Shown here: in pieces, positions 17,690 to 26,580 of the stretch
How positions within the stretch are numbered: position 1 is the first letter of the stretch
How the letters are laid out: every line of letters starts with the position of its first letter
DNA from: Companilactobacillus farciminis KCTC 3681 = DSM 20184
GTDB taxonomy: Bacteria > Bacillota > Bacilli > Lactobacillales > Lactobacillaceae
Direction: 5' to 3'
Assembly: GCF_002706745.1 (NCBI RefSeq)
Contig: NZ_CP017702.1
Location: forward strand, 682,001-746,000
DNA: 64,000 nucleotides
The notes under the pieces: generated by a model
What the model saw: the letters and a program-made list of their open reading frames with translations, nothing else
Told to the model about the DNA's origin: nothing
Database searches by the model: none
Program-made: the position numbers and the translations under genes

Positions 17690-18484
17690 TTAGCAAGTAG
17701 TTAATTTATGTTCCGCAACTGTTTGTAACCAATTGTTGTAAAAATTTTGTTGAGTCTGTTTCCAAGAAAATACTGGTTTTTGGTCTAGTGGTGAATAATA
17801 ACCTGTAGCAGGCATGGGATGCTTGATCTTAGGACTGCCTTGTTCACGTTTTAATTCATCATCTAGTCCATCTTTTTGGTATTCCAAATGTGAAAAAATA
17901 AATGTTTGATGTTTTTTAATTGATTCAACCAAAGTCAACAAGCCATTTTCGCTGACAGCGTCGATTACTAAATCGGGATTCTCCATTAATTGTTGATGAT
18001 CCATTTCGGCATTGCGAGCATGCGGTGCTGGAAAATTATCGCCGATATTGTTGAGCAGTGGGGTATCAGTTAAAATTTGATTTTGGAAAACTCCGAAAGT
18101 TTTATGCGGTAAGATTTTTTTGTCGATATCATATAGTCTATTCAAGGCGGCCATGGCGCCCCAACAGACATAAAGTTGAGGAATATTTAATTGATCGAGT
18201 AGGTCGATTAAATCGTTGATTTCATCAAAGTACGAAACTTGAGGAAAATCTAACTTTTCAACTGGACTGCCGGTAATGATAAAGCCGTCTAGGTCTTTGA
18301 TCTCATCCAAATTCAATGGTTCCATATTGTCAGTGATGCTTGAATCGAGTTGACGGTCAACATAACGAGTAGCTGAATAATAAAATTTAATTTCTACTTC
18401 ATCGCCAAGCACTATTTGAAAATTACGCATCGTATCGAGTTTATTTTGCATTAAATTAAGAATTCCAATTTTGATAGGTTCCAC
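17690..18484 (-). CDS. MetA-like homoserine/serine O-acyltransferase
   Basis: Transfers an acyl group from acyl-CoA to a hydroxyl amino acid. The 264-residue product has the HTS/MetA fold: [10 protein letters not shown] opening, [10 protein letters not shown], the catalytic cysteine in [14 protein letters not shown], and the His/Glu pair in [12 protein letters not shown]. The GTG start at 18484 has AAGGAG 8 nt upstream; the reading frame extends to 18538 without a ribosome site and through the attenuator. It is shorter than most MetA (about 300). Because it heads an operon with cysK and a cystine transporter behind a cysteine leader peptide, serine acetylation for cysteine synthesis is at least as likely as homoserine acylation. 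Confidence 0.82.
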   Translation of the reverse strand: MEPIKIGILNLMQNKLDTMRNFQIVLGDEVEIKFYYSATRYVDRQLDSSITDNMEPLNLDEIKDLDGFIITGSPVEKLDFPQVSYFDEINDLIDLLDQLNIPQLYVCWGAMAALNRLYDIDKKILPHKTFGVFQNQILTDTPLLNNIGDNFPAPHARNAEMDHQQLMENPDLVIDAVSENGLLTLVESIKKHQTFIFSHLEYQKDGLDDELKREQGSPKIKHPMPATGYYSPLDQKPVFSWKQTQQNFYNNWLQTVAEHKLTTC

Positions 18485-18511
18485 AAGTAACTCCTTCCTA
18501 AGTAGAAAAAC

Positions 18512-18545
18512 AAAAAAAGCGAAGCCGACTAATGTCAACTTCGCT
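18512..18545 (-). terminator. Attenuator terminator ahead of the sulfur operon
   Basis: On the minus strand: AAGCGAAGTTGAC, loop ATTA, GTCGGCTTCGCTT (13 bp, two G-U pairs) followed by a T run. It lies between the Cys-rich leader ORF and the MetA-like gene, so transcription must pass it to reach the operon. Confidence 0.85.
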
Positions 18546-18574
18546 TGATAGTTTTAGTTTGCACTACTTGATTA

Positions 18575-18673
18575 TCAATTGAGTGGTATTAGACATGCTG
18601 AAAAAGTATAGTAATGTTCGTTCATTACTACACAACAACATGATTCAACTTGTTTTTGATTAAAATTCAACAT
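18575..18673 (-). CDS. Cys-codon leader peptide (32 aa)
   Basis: Small ORF read as M-L-N-F-N-Q-K-Q-V-E-S-C-C-C-V-V and onward, with three consecutive UGU codons (18640-18632) and a fourth Cys near the end. AGGAGG (18687-18682) sits 8 nt before the ATG, and a good promoter lies directly upstream. An 8-bp hairpin, TAGTAATG (18630-18623) with CATTACTA (18616-18609), begins two bases after the Cys codons; the stop codon is about 30 nt before the attenuator terminator. This is the layout of a ribosome-mediated attenuation leader: stalling at Cys codons when Cys-tRNA is scarce would favour read-through. No T-box or S-box motif is present. Confidence 0.82.
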   Translation of the reverse strand: MLNFNQKQVESCCCVVMNEHYYTFSACLIPLN

Positions 18674-18704
18674 GTCTAATTCCTCCTGCAATTAAGATGG
18701 TTCA

Positions 18705-18733
18705 AATTTACAATTAAAAAAACAATAAGTCAA
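18705..18733 (-). promoter_or_regulatory. Promoter of the leader and sulfur operon
   Basis: TTGACT (18733-18728), 17 bp, TAAATT (18710-18705) on the minus strand. It begins 4 nt after the stop codon of the upstream membrane protein gene, and the transcript would start about 25 nt before the leader ATG. Confidence 0.7.
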
Positions 18734-18736
18734 GAA

Positions 18737-19198
18737 TTATTTCTTTTTCTCTGAGTAAATTGAAAGTGATTCAAATTCAAGATAAGATGCCAAAGTAAGT
18801 GATACGACTAGGATTAAGACTAACCAGCCAAGTGTTCGACCAAGAATCAAAGTTAGTGGTAAAAATGTCGCTACCAAATAGATACTGAGAACTGATAAGC
18901 AAAAGTCGACGGCTAAATTGGCACCGATAACTAGTTTACTTCTTTCCAAAATGAAGAAGAAAAGCAATTCTTTTAAAACTTTACGTGTTGAACTTCGATA
19001 CATAATCAAAACGGGACGTTGGGCAATAACTTTGACCGCAAACATACCGAAAGCACCAACGATTCCACCGACAATGATTCTCCAAGTTAAAGCGTGTAAA
19101 ACTAATGAGTTATAAGAAACGCCAATAATCGACAGACAAAGAATGTAAGGGATTATAAAGAAGAATAAATAGATTACCGCAATTTTTTTATTAGACAT
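18737..19198 (-). CDS. Small integral membrane protein of unknown function
   Basis: I do not recognise this family. The 153-residue protein starts MSNKKIAVIYLFFF; the ATG at 19198 has GGGAG upstream, whereas the frame open to 19270 lacks a site. It has four hydrophobic segments (about 8-28, 38-58, 85-110 and 115-140) with a positively charged loop RSSTRKVLKE between the second and third, and a charged C-terminus ending SEKKK. It is divergent from the CNNM protein gene (129 bp between starts). The leader promoter of the sulfur operon begins just after its stop, so read-through into that operon is possible. Confidence 0.65.
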   Translation of the reverse strand: MSNKKIAVIYLFFFIIPYILCLSIIGVSYNSLVLHALTWRIIVGGIVGAFGMFAVKVIAQRPVLIMYRSSTRKVLKELLFFFILERSKLVIGANLAVDFCLSVLSIYLVATFLPLTLILGRTLGWLVLILVVSLTLASYLEFESLSIYSEKKK

Positions 19199-19327
19199 TT
19201 TAGAAAACTCCCTATATACTGATAGACCTATTTTATCATTAAAAAGGCTTATTGTTGAATACAATAACACCTGTTATAATTGTTTTGTTTATATTTAAGT
19301 TTACATATGAAAGAGAGTGCGAGTTAA

Positions 19328-20683
19328 ATGAGTGGTGACTCTTCTGGAGCGTCGCTTTCTGGGCAGCTGATTTTAATAATAGTTTTGACGTTATTAAATG
19401 CTTTTTTTGCAGCAGGCGAGATGGCGATTGTATCCGTGAATAAAACGTCCGTTGAAGGAAAAGTAAAAGATGGCAGTAAAAAGGCCAAGAAAATTTTACA
19501 TATGATCAATGAACCAAATAAATTTTTGTCGACGATTCAAGTGGCAATCACTTTAGCTGGGTTCTTATCATCAGCTAGTGCGGCAACGACCTTGAGCGCT
19601 AGGATGGAAGTTTTGATTGGAGAATTTCCTGGTAGTAAGGAAATTTCTGTTATCGTTATAACGATAATTTTGTCCTTTATTACGTTAGTTTTAGGAGAAT
19701 TGTATCCTAAACGTATAGCGCTACAACGACCTTACCAAGTAGCTAGTTTCACCCAGCCAATGATCAGCTTTTTCGGCTTGATTTTGAAGCCTTTTGTCTG
19801 GTTGTTGGAAGCAACGATTAATCTGTTGATCAAGATCACACCGATTGATTTTGACCAGGCGGATGAACCGATTACCAGAAATGAAATGATTGCGACCTTG
19901 AGAAAGTCTCGTAATAGTGGAACGATTAATTCTGATGAATATCAGATGTTACAAGGAATTATTCGTTTTGGAGATAAGACAGCACGAGAAATTATGGTTC
20001 CAAGAACAGATACTTTTATGATTGATATCAATGATCCGGTCAGTGAAAATATCGATGCTATTTTGAATCAACCGTATTCTCGAATCCCAGTTTACGGTGG
20101 AGATAAGGATAATATCATTGGAATTATCCATATCAAAGACTTATTGAAGAAGTCTCGTGAAGTCGGTTTTGAAAAAATCAATTTGAAATCGATCATGACA
20201 GAGCCATTGTTTGTTCCTGAAGCTACCAATATTGATACATTGTTGTTGAAGATGCGTAGCACGCAAACGCAAATTTCAATGGTTGTTGATGAATATGGTG
20301 GTATCGTTGGTCTTGCAACTATTGAAGATATTTTGGAAGAAATTGTTGGAGAAATCGACGATGAGTACGATCCGGTAACTAAGAATTTCCAAAGATTAGG
20401 TGCAAATAAGTTTTCTGTTGTCGGCTTGATGACCGTGGAAGACTTTGATGAACTCTTTGAAGAAGAAATTCAAGTCGACGATGTCGATACGATTGCTGGA
20501 TATTTGATCATGCAAATCGGTGAGATTCCTGATGCCAAACATCCCAAGTCCTATACCTTGGATGATGGTGTAACAATTACATCTGGTGAATTGAATGGTT
20601 CACGAATTGAAAATGTTATCGTAACGGTTCCTGATGGTAAACTAAAGAATGTAACTACTAATATGTATAAAGAGAAATACTAG
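19328..20683 (+). CDS. CNNM/CorC-HlyC family membrane protein (hemolysin-like, CBS domains)
   Basis: Membrane protein of 451 residues of the CNNM/CorB-C type, linked to magnesium or other cation efflux. Order: DUF21 transmembrane domain (about 10-190, with FAAGEMAIVSVNKTSVE and VLGELYPKRIALQRP), a CBS pair (about 205-330; REIMVPRTDTFMID and SIMTEPLFVPE, MVVDEYGGIVGLATIEDILEE) and a C-terminal CorC_HlyC domain (about 350-440). A GAAAGAGAG ribosome site precedes the ATG. Length is normal for the family. Direct transport function has been shown for some bacterial CNNM members; substrate here is unproven. Confidence 0.9.
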   Translation: MSGDSSGASLSGQLILIIVLTLLNAFFAAGEMAIVSVNKTSVEGKVKDGSKKAKKILHMINEPNKFLSTIQVAITLAGFLSSASAATTLSARMEVLIGEFPGSKEISVIVITIILSFITLVLGELYPKRIALQRPYQVASFTQPMISFFGLILKPFVWLLEATINLLIKITPIDFDQADEPITRNEMIATLRKSRNSGTINSDEYQMLQGIIRFGDKTAREIMVPRTDTFMIDINDPVSENIDAILNQPYSRIPVYGGDKDNIIGIIHIKDLLKKSREVGFEKINLKSIMTEPLFVPEATNIDTLLLKMRSTQTQISMVVDEYGGIVGLATIEDILEEIVGEIDDEYDPVTKNFQRLGANKFSVVGLMTVEDFDELFEEEIQVDDVDTIAGYLIMQIGEIPDAKHPKSYTLDDGVTITSGELNGSRIENVIVTVPDGKLKNVTTNMYKEKY

Positions 20684-20699
20684 TGTATTTCTTTTTTTT
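20673..20699 (+). terminator. Terminator overlapping the CNNM gene end
   Basis: AGAAATAC, TAGT, GTATTTCT followed by a T run. The stem includes the last codons and stop of the gene. Confidence 0.65.
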
Positions 20700-20799
20700 C
20701 GAGGAAAATTATGTTGTAAATAAATTACTGATTTATCCAATTTTGAATTTTATATATAGGAAGGAAATGCGTAGAATTTTGTTTTTACGCGCTTAAAAA

Positions 20800-22377
20800 A
20801 TGGATCAAAAACAATTAGACCAAGAAGTAAATAAACGTAGAACTTTTGCTATCATCTCTCACCCGGATGCCGGTAAAACTACTATTACTGAACAAATGTT
20901 GTACTTTGGTGGGGTTATTCGTTCTGCCGGTACAGTTAAAGCTAAAAAGTCTGGACAATTTGCTACCAGTGACTGGATGGAGATTGAAAAGAAACGTGGA
21001 ATCTCCGTTACTAGTTCGGTTATGCAATTCCACTATCATGACAAGGATATCAACATCTTGGATACCCCAGGACACGAGGATTTCTCTGAAGATACTTACC
21101 GTACTTTGATGGCTGTTGATGCTGCCGTCATGGTTATCGACTCCGCTAAAGGTATTGAACCTCAAACTAAGAAGTTATTTAAAGTTGTTAAAAAACGTGG
21201 CATTCCAATCTTCACTTTCATGAACAAGTTGGACCGTGATGGTCGTGATCCACTAGATTTGATTGCTGAACTTGAAGAATTACTAAATATCGAAGGTTGT
21301 GCAATGAACTGGCCAATCGGTATGGGTAAGGAACTAAAAGGTTTGATCGATATTCGTAACAATCGTTTGGAACTTTATCGAAAAGATGGCGATGACCGTT
21401 TCTTGCCAATGAATGATGAAGGACAACTAGTCGAACACAATCCAATCGAAGAAGAGGGCGTTTACGAACAAGCTCAAGGTGAAGTTGACTTAATCAAAGA
21501 GGCCGGTAATGAATTCGACCTTGAAAAGATCCAAGCTGGTAACCAAACTCCAGTCTTCTTTGGTTCTGCTTTGACAAACTTTGGTGTTGAAACATTCTTG
21601 AATACTTTCTTAGATTTGGCTCCAGCTCCTGCTGAACACAAGCAACAAGATAGTGATGAGGTAGTTAAACCCGATGACCCAGAATTCTCTGGCTTTGTCT
21701 TCAAGATTCAAGCTAATATGAATCCTAATCACCGTGATAGAATCGCCTTTGTCAGAATTTGTTCAGGTGAGTTTGTCAGAGGAATGGATGTTAAACTACA
21801 AAGAACTGGCAAAGTTATGCGTTTGAACAATGCGACGGAATTTATGTCTGACCAAAGAGAAACGGTTAAGACTGCGGTTGCTGGCGATATCGTGGGACTT
21901 TATGATACGGGTAATTTCCAAATTGGCGATACTATTTATACCGGTAAGAAATCAGTTCAATTCGAAGATTTACCACAATTTACGCCAGAAATGTTCATGG
22001 AAGTTCAAGCTAAGAACGTTATGAAACAAAAGTCATTCCATAAAGGTATGCAACAGCTAGTCCAAGAAGGTGCCGTTCAATTGTATAAGAAATATACTAC
22101 TAACGACTATATCTTGGGTGCTGTTGGTCAACTACAATTTGAAGTCTTCCAATTTAGAATGAAGAATGAATATAATTGTGACGTTGTCATGAAACCAATC
22201 GGCTCAAGAATTGCTCGTTGGATCGACCCAGAACAATTAGACCCAGCTATGTCTTCAACTAGAAATATGCTTGTTAAAGATTTAGACGACAAACCATTGT
22301 TCTTATTTGAAAATAAATTTGCTGAGAACTGGTTTGCTAACAAATATCCAGATGTTAAGTTAAGTTCAAAATTATAG
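20800..22377 (+). CDS. prfC: Peptide chain release factor 3
   Basis: Translational GTPase that recycles RF1/RF2 from the ribosome after peptide release. Of 525 residues, the G domain has [14 protein letters not shown] (P loop), the switch region [27 protein letters not shown] (G3) and FMNKLDRD (G4), followed by domain II (about 300-390) and the RF3-specific C-terminal domain (about 400-525, ending KYPDVKLSS). Length and start are canonical. The upstream 116 bp hold a promoter-like AT-rich region; the gene stands alone. High confidence because RF3, not EF-G, has this length and C-terminus. Confidence 0.96.
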   Translation: MDQKQLDQEVNKRRTFAIISHPDAGKTTITEQMLYFGGVIRSAGTVKAKKSGQFATSDWMEIEKKRGISVTSSVMQFHYHDKDINILDTPGHEDFSEDTYRTLMAVDAAVMVIDSAKGIEPQTKKLFKVVKKRGIPIFTFMNKLDRDGRDPLDLIAELEELLNIEGCAMNWPIGMGKELKGLIDIRNNRLELYRKDGDDRFLPMNDEGQLVEHNPIEEEGVYEQAQGEVDLIKEAGNEFDLEKIQAGNQTPVFFGSALTNFGVETFLNTFLDLAPAPAEHKQQDSDEVVKPDDPEFSGFVFKIQANMNPNHRDRIAFVRICSGEFVRGMDVKLQRTGKVMRLNNATEFMSDQRETVKTAVAGDIVGLYDTGNFQIGDTIYTGKKSVQFEDLPQFTPEMFMEVQAKNVMKQKSFHKGMQQLVQEGAVQLYKKYTTNDYILGAVGQLQFEVFQFRMKNEYNCDVVMKPIGSRIARWIDPEQLDPAMSSTRNMLVKDLDDKPLFLFENKFAENWFANKYPDVKLSSKL

Positions 22378-22378
22378 G

Positions 22379-22403
22379 AAATCGCTGAATGGCGGTTTTT
22401 TTT
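22379..22403 (+). terminator. Terminator after prfC
   Basis: AAATCGC, TGAAT, GGCGGTT (one G-U) and a run of eight T. Confidence 0.7.
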
Positions 22404-22785
22404 ATTGTAAAATTTTAGTGGTAGTACAAAAATTCACAATAAAGGAGGTCGAAAAAAAGTACTTCATAAAGCCTGAGCCTGTAGCATTCGGAGATTTTTT
22501 ATCTCAAAATTTAAAATAATATAATTCTAACTACCGATTATTTTATCAATAATTATTCGTAATATTTCTGTAATTATTCGGGGATTTTTAGTGATATTTA
22601 TCAGATATTCCTTAATCAGATATAGAAATTCTTTAGATTCTTAAGGATTTCTTAAAGTCAAGTAACAAAAAATTACAATTTATTTTCGAATGTTTAATTC
22701 TTGTTACAAATCTTGAGTTTTATTGAAAGTGCTTTTTTTAAATAGTAGTCTATAACTAGATTATTTATTAAGGGGTAACCAATCT
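22404..22785. other. AT-rich region between prfC and the glucosaminidase gene
   Basis: No convincing gene. A strong ribosome-site-like AAAGGAGGTC at 22441 is followed only by a short open frame without a usual start codon. The rest is AT-rich, with several AATTATTCG-like repeats, and probably carries the promoter and a long untranslated leader of the glucosaminidase gene. I see no named riboswitch. Confidence 0.5.
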
Positions 22786-23790
22786 ATGTCTAAAAAAAAT
22801 CTACTTACAAGTGCTTTAGTACTTGGTACATTAGCTGCAACCGCTACACCTTCTGTAGTGTCAGCTGCAACAACTGAGGATGCTAGTCAAGCTGCATCAC
22901 AAGCAGGTACCGAACAAGTAAATAACAAATCAGAAGATAATAAAACTAATATCATTGCCGGATCAGACGAAAAGAAAGCTGATACAACTGTTGCTAACTC
23001 TGCAACTGTTCAAGCAGCTAGTGAATCCGCAACAAATGCTTCAAGAACTACTGCAATTATTCAAGCCGCTTCAGGAATCACACAAGCACAACAACAAGCT
23101 TTCTTAGCTAGTGCTGTGCCAATGGCTCAAAAGGCAGCTTCACAATATGGGGTTTATACTTCAGTTATGTTGGCTCAAGCTATTCTTGAAAGTGCATGGG
23201 GTACTTCAACTTTAGCTACACAAGGCCACAACCTTTTTGGTATTAAAGGTGATTACAATGGCGCTTATGTAACAATGCCAACATCAGAATGGAGTGCTTC
23301 TCAAGGTTGGTACACAATCAACGCCAACTTCAGAAAGTACCCAAGTTACTACGAATCATTTGCTGACAATGGTAACAAGCTTCGTAACGGTGTTGCTTGG
23401 AATTCAAGTTATTACAGTGGTACTTGGAAAGAAAATACTAGTTCATATAAGGATGCTACTGCTTGGCTACAAGGTAGATACGCAACAGCTCCAAACTATG
23501 CTTCATCATTGAACAATTTGATTCAAGCTTACAATCTAACTCAATACGACGGTAATGCTGAAACAAACGGTGGTTCACAAACTAACAGCAATACTATTAA
23601 TGTAAATAACACTAATGGTAATTATGTTCCATTGTTGGCTTTCAACAGTGATGGTTCTGCTAAGAAGATTACTAACCGTGCTTTAGCAAACAACACACCT
23701 TGGTATACTGACCAAACTAAATCATATAACGGTCACACATACTATCGTGTTGCTACTAACGAATGGGTTGAAGATACATATTTAGCTTAA
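22786..23790 (+). CDS. Secreted GH73 N-acetylglucosaminidase with C-terminal SLAP module
   Basis: Extracellular peptidoglycan hydrolase of 334 residues. A Sec signal peptide (about 1-28, cut near SAATTEDA), a Ser/Thr/Ala-rich low-complexity stretch (30-100), then a GH73/LytF-type glucosaminidase domain (about 105-265): AQKAASQYGVYTSVMLAQAILESAWGTS with the catalytic Glu, HNLFGIKGDYNG and YESFADNGN. The C-terminus (about 280-334) is one SLAP module (NRALANNTPWYTDQ...YYRVATNEWVEDTYL), expected to hold the protein on wall polymers. Very similar SLAP sequence occurs in the NlpC/P60 protein at 30193. It probably acts in cell separation. Confidence 0.9.
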   Translation: MSKKNLLTSALVLGTLAATATPSVVSAATTEDASQAASQAGTEQVNNKSEDNKTNIIAGSDEKKADTTVANSATVQAASESATNASRTTAIIQAASGITQAQQQAFLASAVPMAQKAASQYGVYTSVMLAQAILESAWGTSTLATQGHNLFGIKGDYNGAYVTMPTSEWSASQGWYTINANFRKYPSYYESFADNGNKLRNGVAWNSSYYSGTWKENTSSYKDATAWLQGRYATAPNYASSLNNLIQAYNLTQYDGNAETNGGSQTNSNTINVNNTNGNYVPLLAFNSDGSAKKITNRALANNTPWYTDQTKSYNGHTYYRVATNEWVEDTYLA

Positions 23791-23802
23791 TTTGATTTTA
23801 TT

Positions 23803-23830
23803 GGACGTTCTCTTAGGGGGACGTTTTTTT
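23803..23830 (+). terminator. Terminator after the glucosaminidase gene
   Basis: ACGTTCTC, loop, GGGGACGT (two G-U pairs) and seven T. Confidence 0.65.
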
Positions 23831-23908
23831 GTTGCATTAGTTGTTGTCCTAAGGGTCTTATTCGTTTATTATTAGTAAATGTATTTTTAAAATGAGAGAG
23901 TAGTTTAT

Positions 23909-25243
23909 ATGAATGAAAAGTTAACTTGGAGAAATTTATTTTTTATCGGCTTAATGTTATTTGGATTGTTTTTTGGAGCTGGAAATTTAATTTTCCCCGT
24001 ATTTTTAGGACAACAAGCTGGTAGTAATGTCTTTGGCGCTATTATCGGATTGTTGATAACGGGAGTGGGATTGCCACTTCTAGGAGTTGCCAGTATGGGA
24101 ATGACTGGTAGCAACAGTGTCTTTGACTTAGCAGAAAAAGTTAATCGACCTTTTGCCTATATTTTTACGATTTTGTTGTATTTGACGATGGGACCATTGT
24201 TTGCGATTCCACGTTTGGCAACAATTTCTTTTCAGTTGGGTTTGGCACCATTCATCAGTAAAAACCATCAAAGTTTCGTTCTGCTGATTTTTTCAGCTTT
24301 ATTTTTCGGCTTAACTTTTTGGTTAGCGAGAAAACCTAGTAAGTTGATGACGTATGTTGGTAAGTGGTTGACGCCAATTTTCTTGATTTTGTTAGGAATT
24401 TTAGTAGTGACAGCTTTCATCAAACCAATGGGGAGTTTAAATGTGGCTCCTCAAGGTCAATACGTTGATCATGCCATCTTGAGTGGTTTTACTGAAGGTT
24501 ACAATACGATGGATGCCTTAGCCTCATTGGCATTTGGCGTAGTGGTAATCGACACGATCAAGTCATTAGGAGTAAAACATCCCCAACAAATTGCTAAAGA
24601 TACGATCAAATCCGGTTTGATCAGTGTGATTTTAATGGGAATCATCTATGCTTTCTTGGCTTTGATAGGGACGATGAGTGTCAATAAATTTCCTTTGGCA
24701 GCTAATGGTGGAGTGACTTTGGCTCAAGTATTCAATTATTATTTTGGTTCTTTTGGTAGTTTGTTATTAGCTCTGATTGCTATCATTGCCTGTTTAAAAA
24801 CTTCTATTGGTTTAACTTCGGCTTTTGGTGAAACAGCTACAGAAATGTTTCCTAAATTCAATTATCAGGCTGTTTTAGCCTTGGCAATTGGTTTGTCATT
24901 TTTAGTTGCTAATATTGGTCTAACGAAGTTGATCAATTATTCGACACCGGTGTTAATGTTCTTATATCCATTGGCTATCGTTTTGATCATAATTTCAGTT
25001 TTGAATCCAATCATTGGTGAATCAAAGTGGTTATTCGGCATCACAGTTTTGTTCACTCTGATACCTGCGCTTTTTGCCGGAATTGCTGCCTTGCCTAAAA
25101 CAATGCAAAGTGGATTTATTCAACAAATTTTAGCTTGGAATCAATATTTGCCATTGTCAAAATTGAGTCTAGGTTGGGTAATACCAGCTTTGTTTGGTTT
25201 AGTATTTGGTTTTATAATTAGCCGCTTTAAAAGTGAAAAATAA
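23909..25243 (+). CDS. brnQ: Branched-chain amino acid:cation symporter
   Basis: Imports leucine, isoleucine and valine with Na+ or H+. The 444-residue protein has about twelve hydrophobic segments and the BrnQ (LIVCS family) signatures: FIGLMLFGLFFGAGNLIFPV at the N-terminus, TMGPLFAIPRLATISFQ and GFTEGYNTMDALASLAFGVVV. The length is standard. A GAGAGAG ribosome site precedes the ATG. It stands as a single gene with its own GC-rich terminator; no T-box or other amino-acid riboswitch is seen in the 118 bp upstream. Confidence 0.95.
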   Translation: MNEKLTWRNLFFIGLMLFGLFFGAGNLIFPVFLGQQAGSNVFGAIIGLLITGVGLPLLGVASMGMTGSNSVFDLAEKVNRPFAYIFTILLYLTMGPLFAIPRLATISFQLGLAPFISKNHQSFVLLIFSALFFGLTFWLARKPSKLMTYVGKWLTPIFLILLGILVVTAFIKPMGSLNVAPQGQYVDHAILSGFTEGYNTMDALASLAFGVVVIDTIKSLGVKHPQQIAKDTIKSGLISVILMGIIYAFLALIGTMSVNKFPLAANGGVTLAQVFNYYFGSFGSLLLALIAIIACLKTSIGLTSAFGETATEMFPKFNYQAVLALAIGLSFLVANIGLTKLINYSTPVLMFLYPLAIVLIIISVLNPIIGESKWLFGITVLFTLIPALFAGIAALPKTMQSGFIQQILAWNQYLPLSKLSLGWVIPALFGLVFGFIISRFKSEK

Positions 25244-25255
25244 ATATAACTAAAT

Positions 25256-25279
25256 AACCCCGGCATGCCGGGGTTTTAT
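25256..25279 (+). terminator. Terminator after brnQ
   Basis: AACCCCGGCATGCCGGGGTTTT: a near-perfect palindrome, GC-rich, with T tail. Confidence 0.88.
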
Positions 25280-25352
25280 TGTATAAAAATAGACATGAGC
25301 TTACTCATATCAATATAATTAAGGCATCCAAACCAATCATAAAGGAGTATTC

Positions 25353-25592
25353 ATGTCCATATCTATTTTACAATAATCGATTACTACAATTCATCATTCT
25401 TTTACTCGTTTTTCCAAATTGGTGAACTTATGTGATATTTTGAGAACTTCAAATATTAAAAAGTCTAAAGTCATCAAGGTTTATTTTCGTTATCACGGTC
25501 GTCAATGTATGGAAGACAGTTGATTTTTAAGATATTTATTACGTTACTTCTTATCTTCCCAACGTTCTCCGCAGTTTGAGTTTGAATATTAA
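25353..25592 (+). pseudogene. Decayed small coding remnant
   Basis: An ATG with AAAGGAG six bases upstream opens a frame that reads MSISILQ, stop (25374), then SITTIHHSFTRFSKLVNL and on for 48 codons, stop (25521), then 22 more codons to a stop at 25590. The opening resembles N-termini of some transposases but I cannot assign a family, and no terminal inverted repeats are seen. Ribosome site, start and a mostly open frame suggest a gene broken by two nonsense changes; a chance open frame in AT-rich DNA is the alternative. Confidence 0.35.
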
Positions 25593-25699
25593 TGTCTACA
25601 GCAAAAAGATTTGTGACTTCTCAAAAGGTATAATGTCAATTCGATATATGAACTATTTATACTATTTTTTTGTTAAATTTCTAAAAATTTGATGTACAA

Positions 25700-25763
25700 A
25701 AATAGCATCTGTGCTAGAAAATAAGTTCCAAATTTGGATTCACATTCTAGACAGATGCTATTT
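25700..25763 (-). terminator. Long-arm terminator of the LysR-SDR cluster
   Basis: AAATAGCATCTGTGCTAGAA (25700-25719) pairs with TTCTAGACAGATGCTATTT (25745-25763) except one bulge. The loop holds the palindrome CCAAATTTGG. Read on the minus strand it ends in a T run and lies 66 bp after the SDR gene. Confidence 0.7.
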
Positions 25764-25828
25764 GCTTATATTTTTATATGTACGTTATTAATAATATCTA
25801 CTAATGTTTTCTAGCAATCAAAGTTTGA

Positions 25829-26569
25829 TTAGGCTAATTGTTCAATAGGACGCACATTGATTTCACTAATTGAAACATTATCGGGTGAATCAATTGCATG
25901 TACGACTTCAGCGGCAACTTGATCAGCGGAAAGTGATCTATTAACATTTTTATGCAGAGCTGCTTCTGCTGAACGAGCTTCTGCATCAGGAATAGTATTG
26001 AACAGTTCCGTATCAACAGTACCCGGTGTAACAATTGTCGATTTAATGTGGTTCATGGCTTCTTCCTGCCGTAAACCGTCCATGATTGCACGAACAGCAA
26101 ACTTAGTACCACTATAGACTGCAAAGCCTGGAAATACTTTATGTCCGGCAGTAGAACTAGTTGTTAGTATATGTCCTGAACGTTGCTTCTCCATAGTTGG
26201 TAATACAGCGGAAATACCATTCAGAACGCCCATAACATTTATATCAAGCATACGTTGCCAGTCATTACGGTGCTTTTCAGCTAAAGGACTGTTAGGCATA
26301 ATTCCTGCATTATTAAACAAAACATCGATTCTACCAAACTTATCGATCGTATCTTGAACAGCAGTTTCAAATGCTGTGTAATCTGTGACATCAAGCGACT
26401 CAATTAGTATTTCAGCCTCTGGAAATTCCTGTTGAATTTCATTCAGTCTGTCTTCACGCCGAGCAATTAAAACTAATTTTGAGCCAGCACTAGCTAAACG
26501 TTTTGCAGTTGCAGCGCCGATTCCACTTGAAGCACCGGTAATCATAATAACTTTTTCATTTAATTGCAC
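25829..26569 (-). CDS. Short-chain dehydrogenase/reductase
   Basis: NAD(P)-dependent classical SDR of 246 residues. Seen: cofactor motif TGASSGIGAATAK (residues 11-23), NNAGIMPNS, Ser of the triad in TTSSTAG and the YSGTK pair (YxxxK, about 155-159), with R at position 37-38 (IARRED) suggesting NADP(H). Substrate is unknown. It is last in a same-strand group with a cyclophilin-like lipoprotein-sized protein, an alpha/beta hydrolase and a LysR gene (11 bp after the cyclophilin-like gene). Similar SDR plus hydrolase groups often belong to accessory redox or detoxification loci. Confidence 0.9.
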   Translation of the reverse strand: MQLNEKVIMITGASSGIGAATAKRLASAGSKLVLIARREDRLNEIQQEFPEAEILIESLDVTDYTAFETAVQDTIDKFGRIDVLFNNAGIMPNSPLAEKHRNDWQRMLDINVMGVLNGISAVLPTMEKQRSGHILTTSSTAGHKVFPGFAVYSGTKFAVRAIMDGLRQEEAMNHIKSTIVTPGTVDTELFNTIPDAEARSAEAALHKNVNRSLSADQVAAEVVHAIDSPDNVSISEINVRPIEQLA

Positions 26570-26580
26570 AATTCTTCCTC

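Noticed and set aside
18485..18736. S-box (SAM) or T-box riboswitch ahead of the MetA-like gene
   Set aside because: No AGGTGGAACCGCG-like T-box and no SAM-I core motifs are present; the Cys-codon leader ORF and terminator explain the region better.
22418..22519. Short open frame after a strong AAAGGAGGTC site, reading ...KKYFIKPEPVAFGDFLSQNLK
   Set aside because: There is no ATG, GTG or TTG at a suitable distance after the ribosome-like site; the only start, GTG at 22418, lies before it. Open frames of this length are common in AT-rich DNA.
22670..22690. Possible WalR box (TGTAAT/TGTTAC-like) upstream of the glucosaminidase gene
   Set aside because: On the minus strand the half-sites are 4 bp apart instead of 5, and the region is too AT-rich for such a match to be meaningful.
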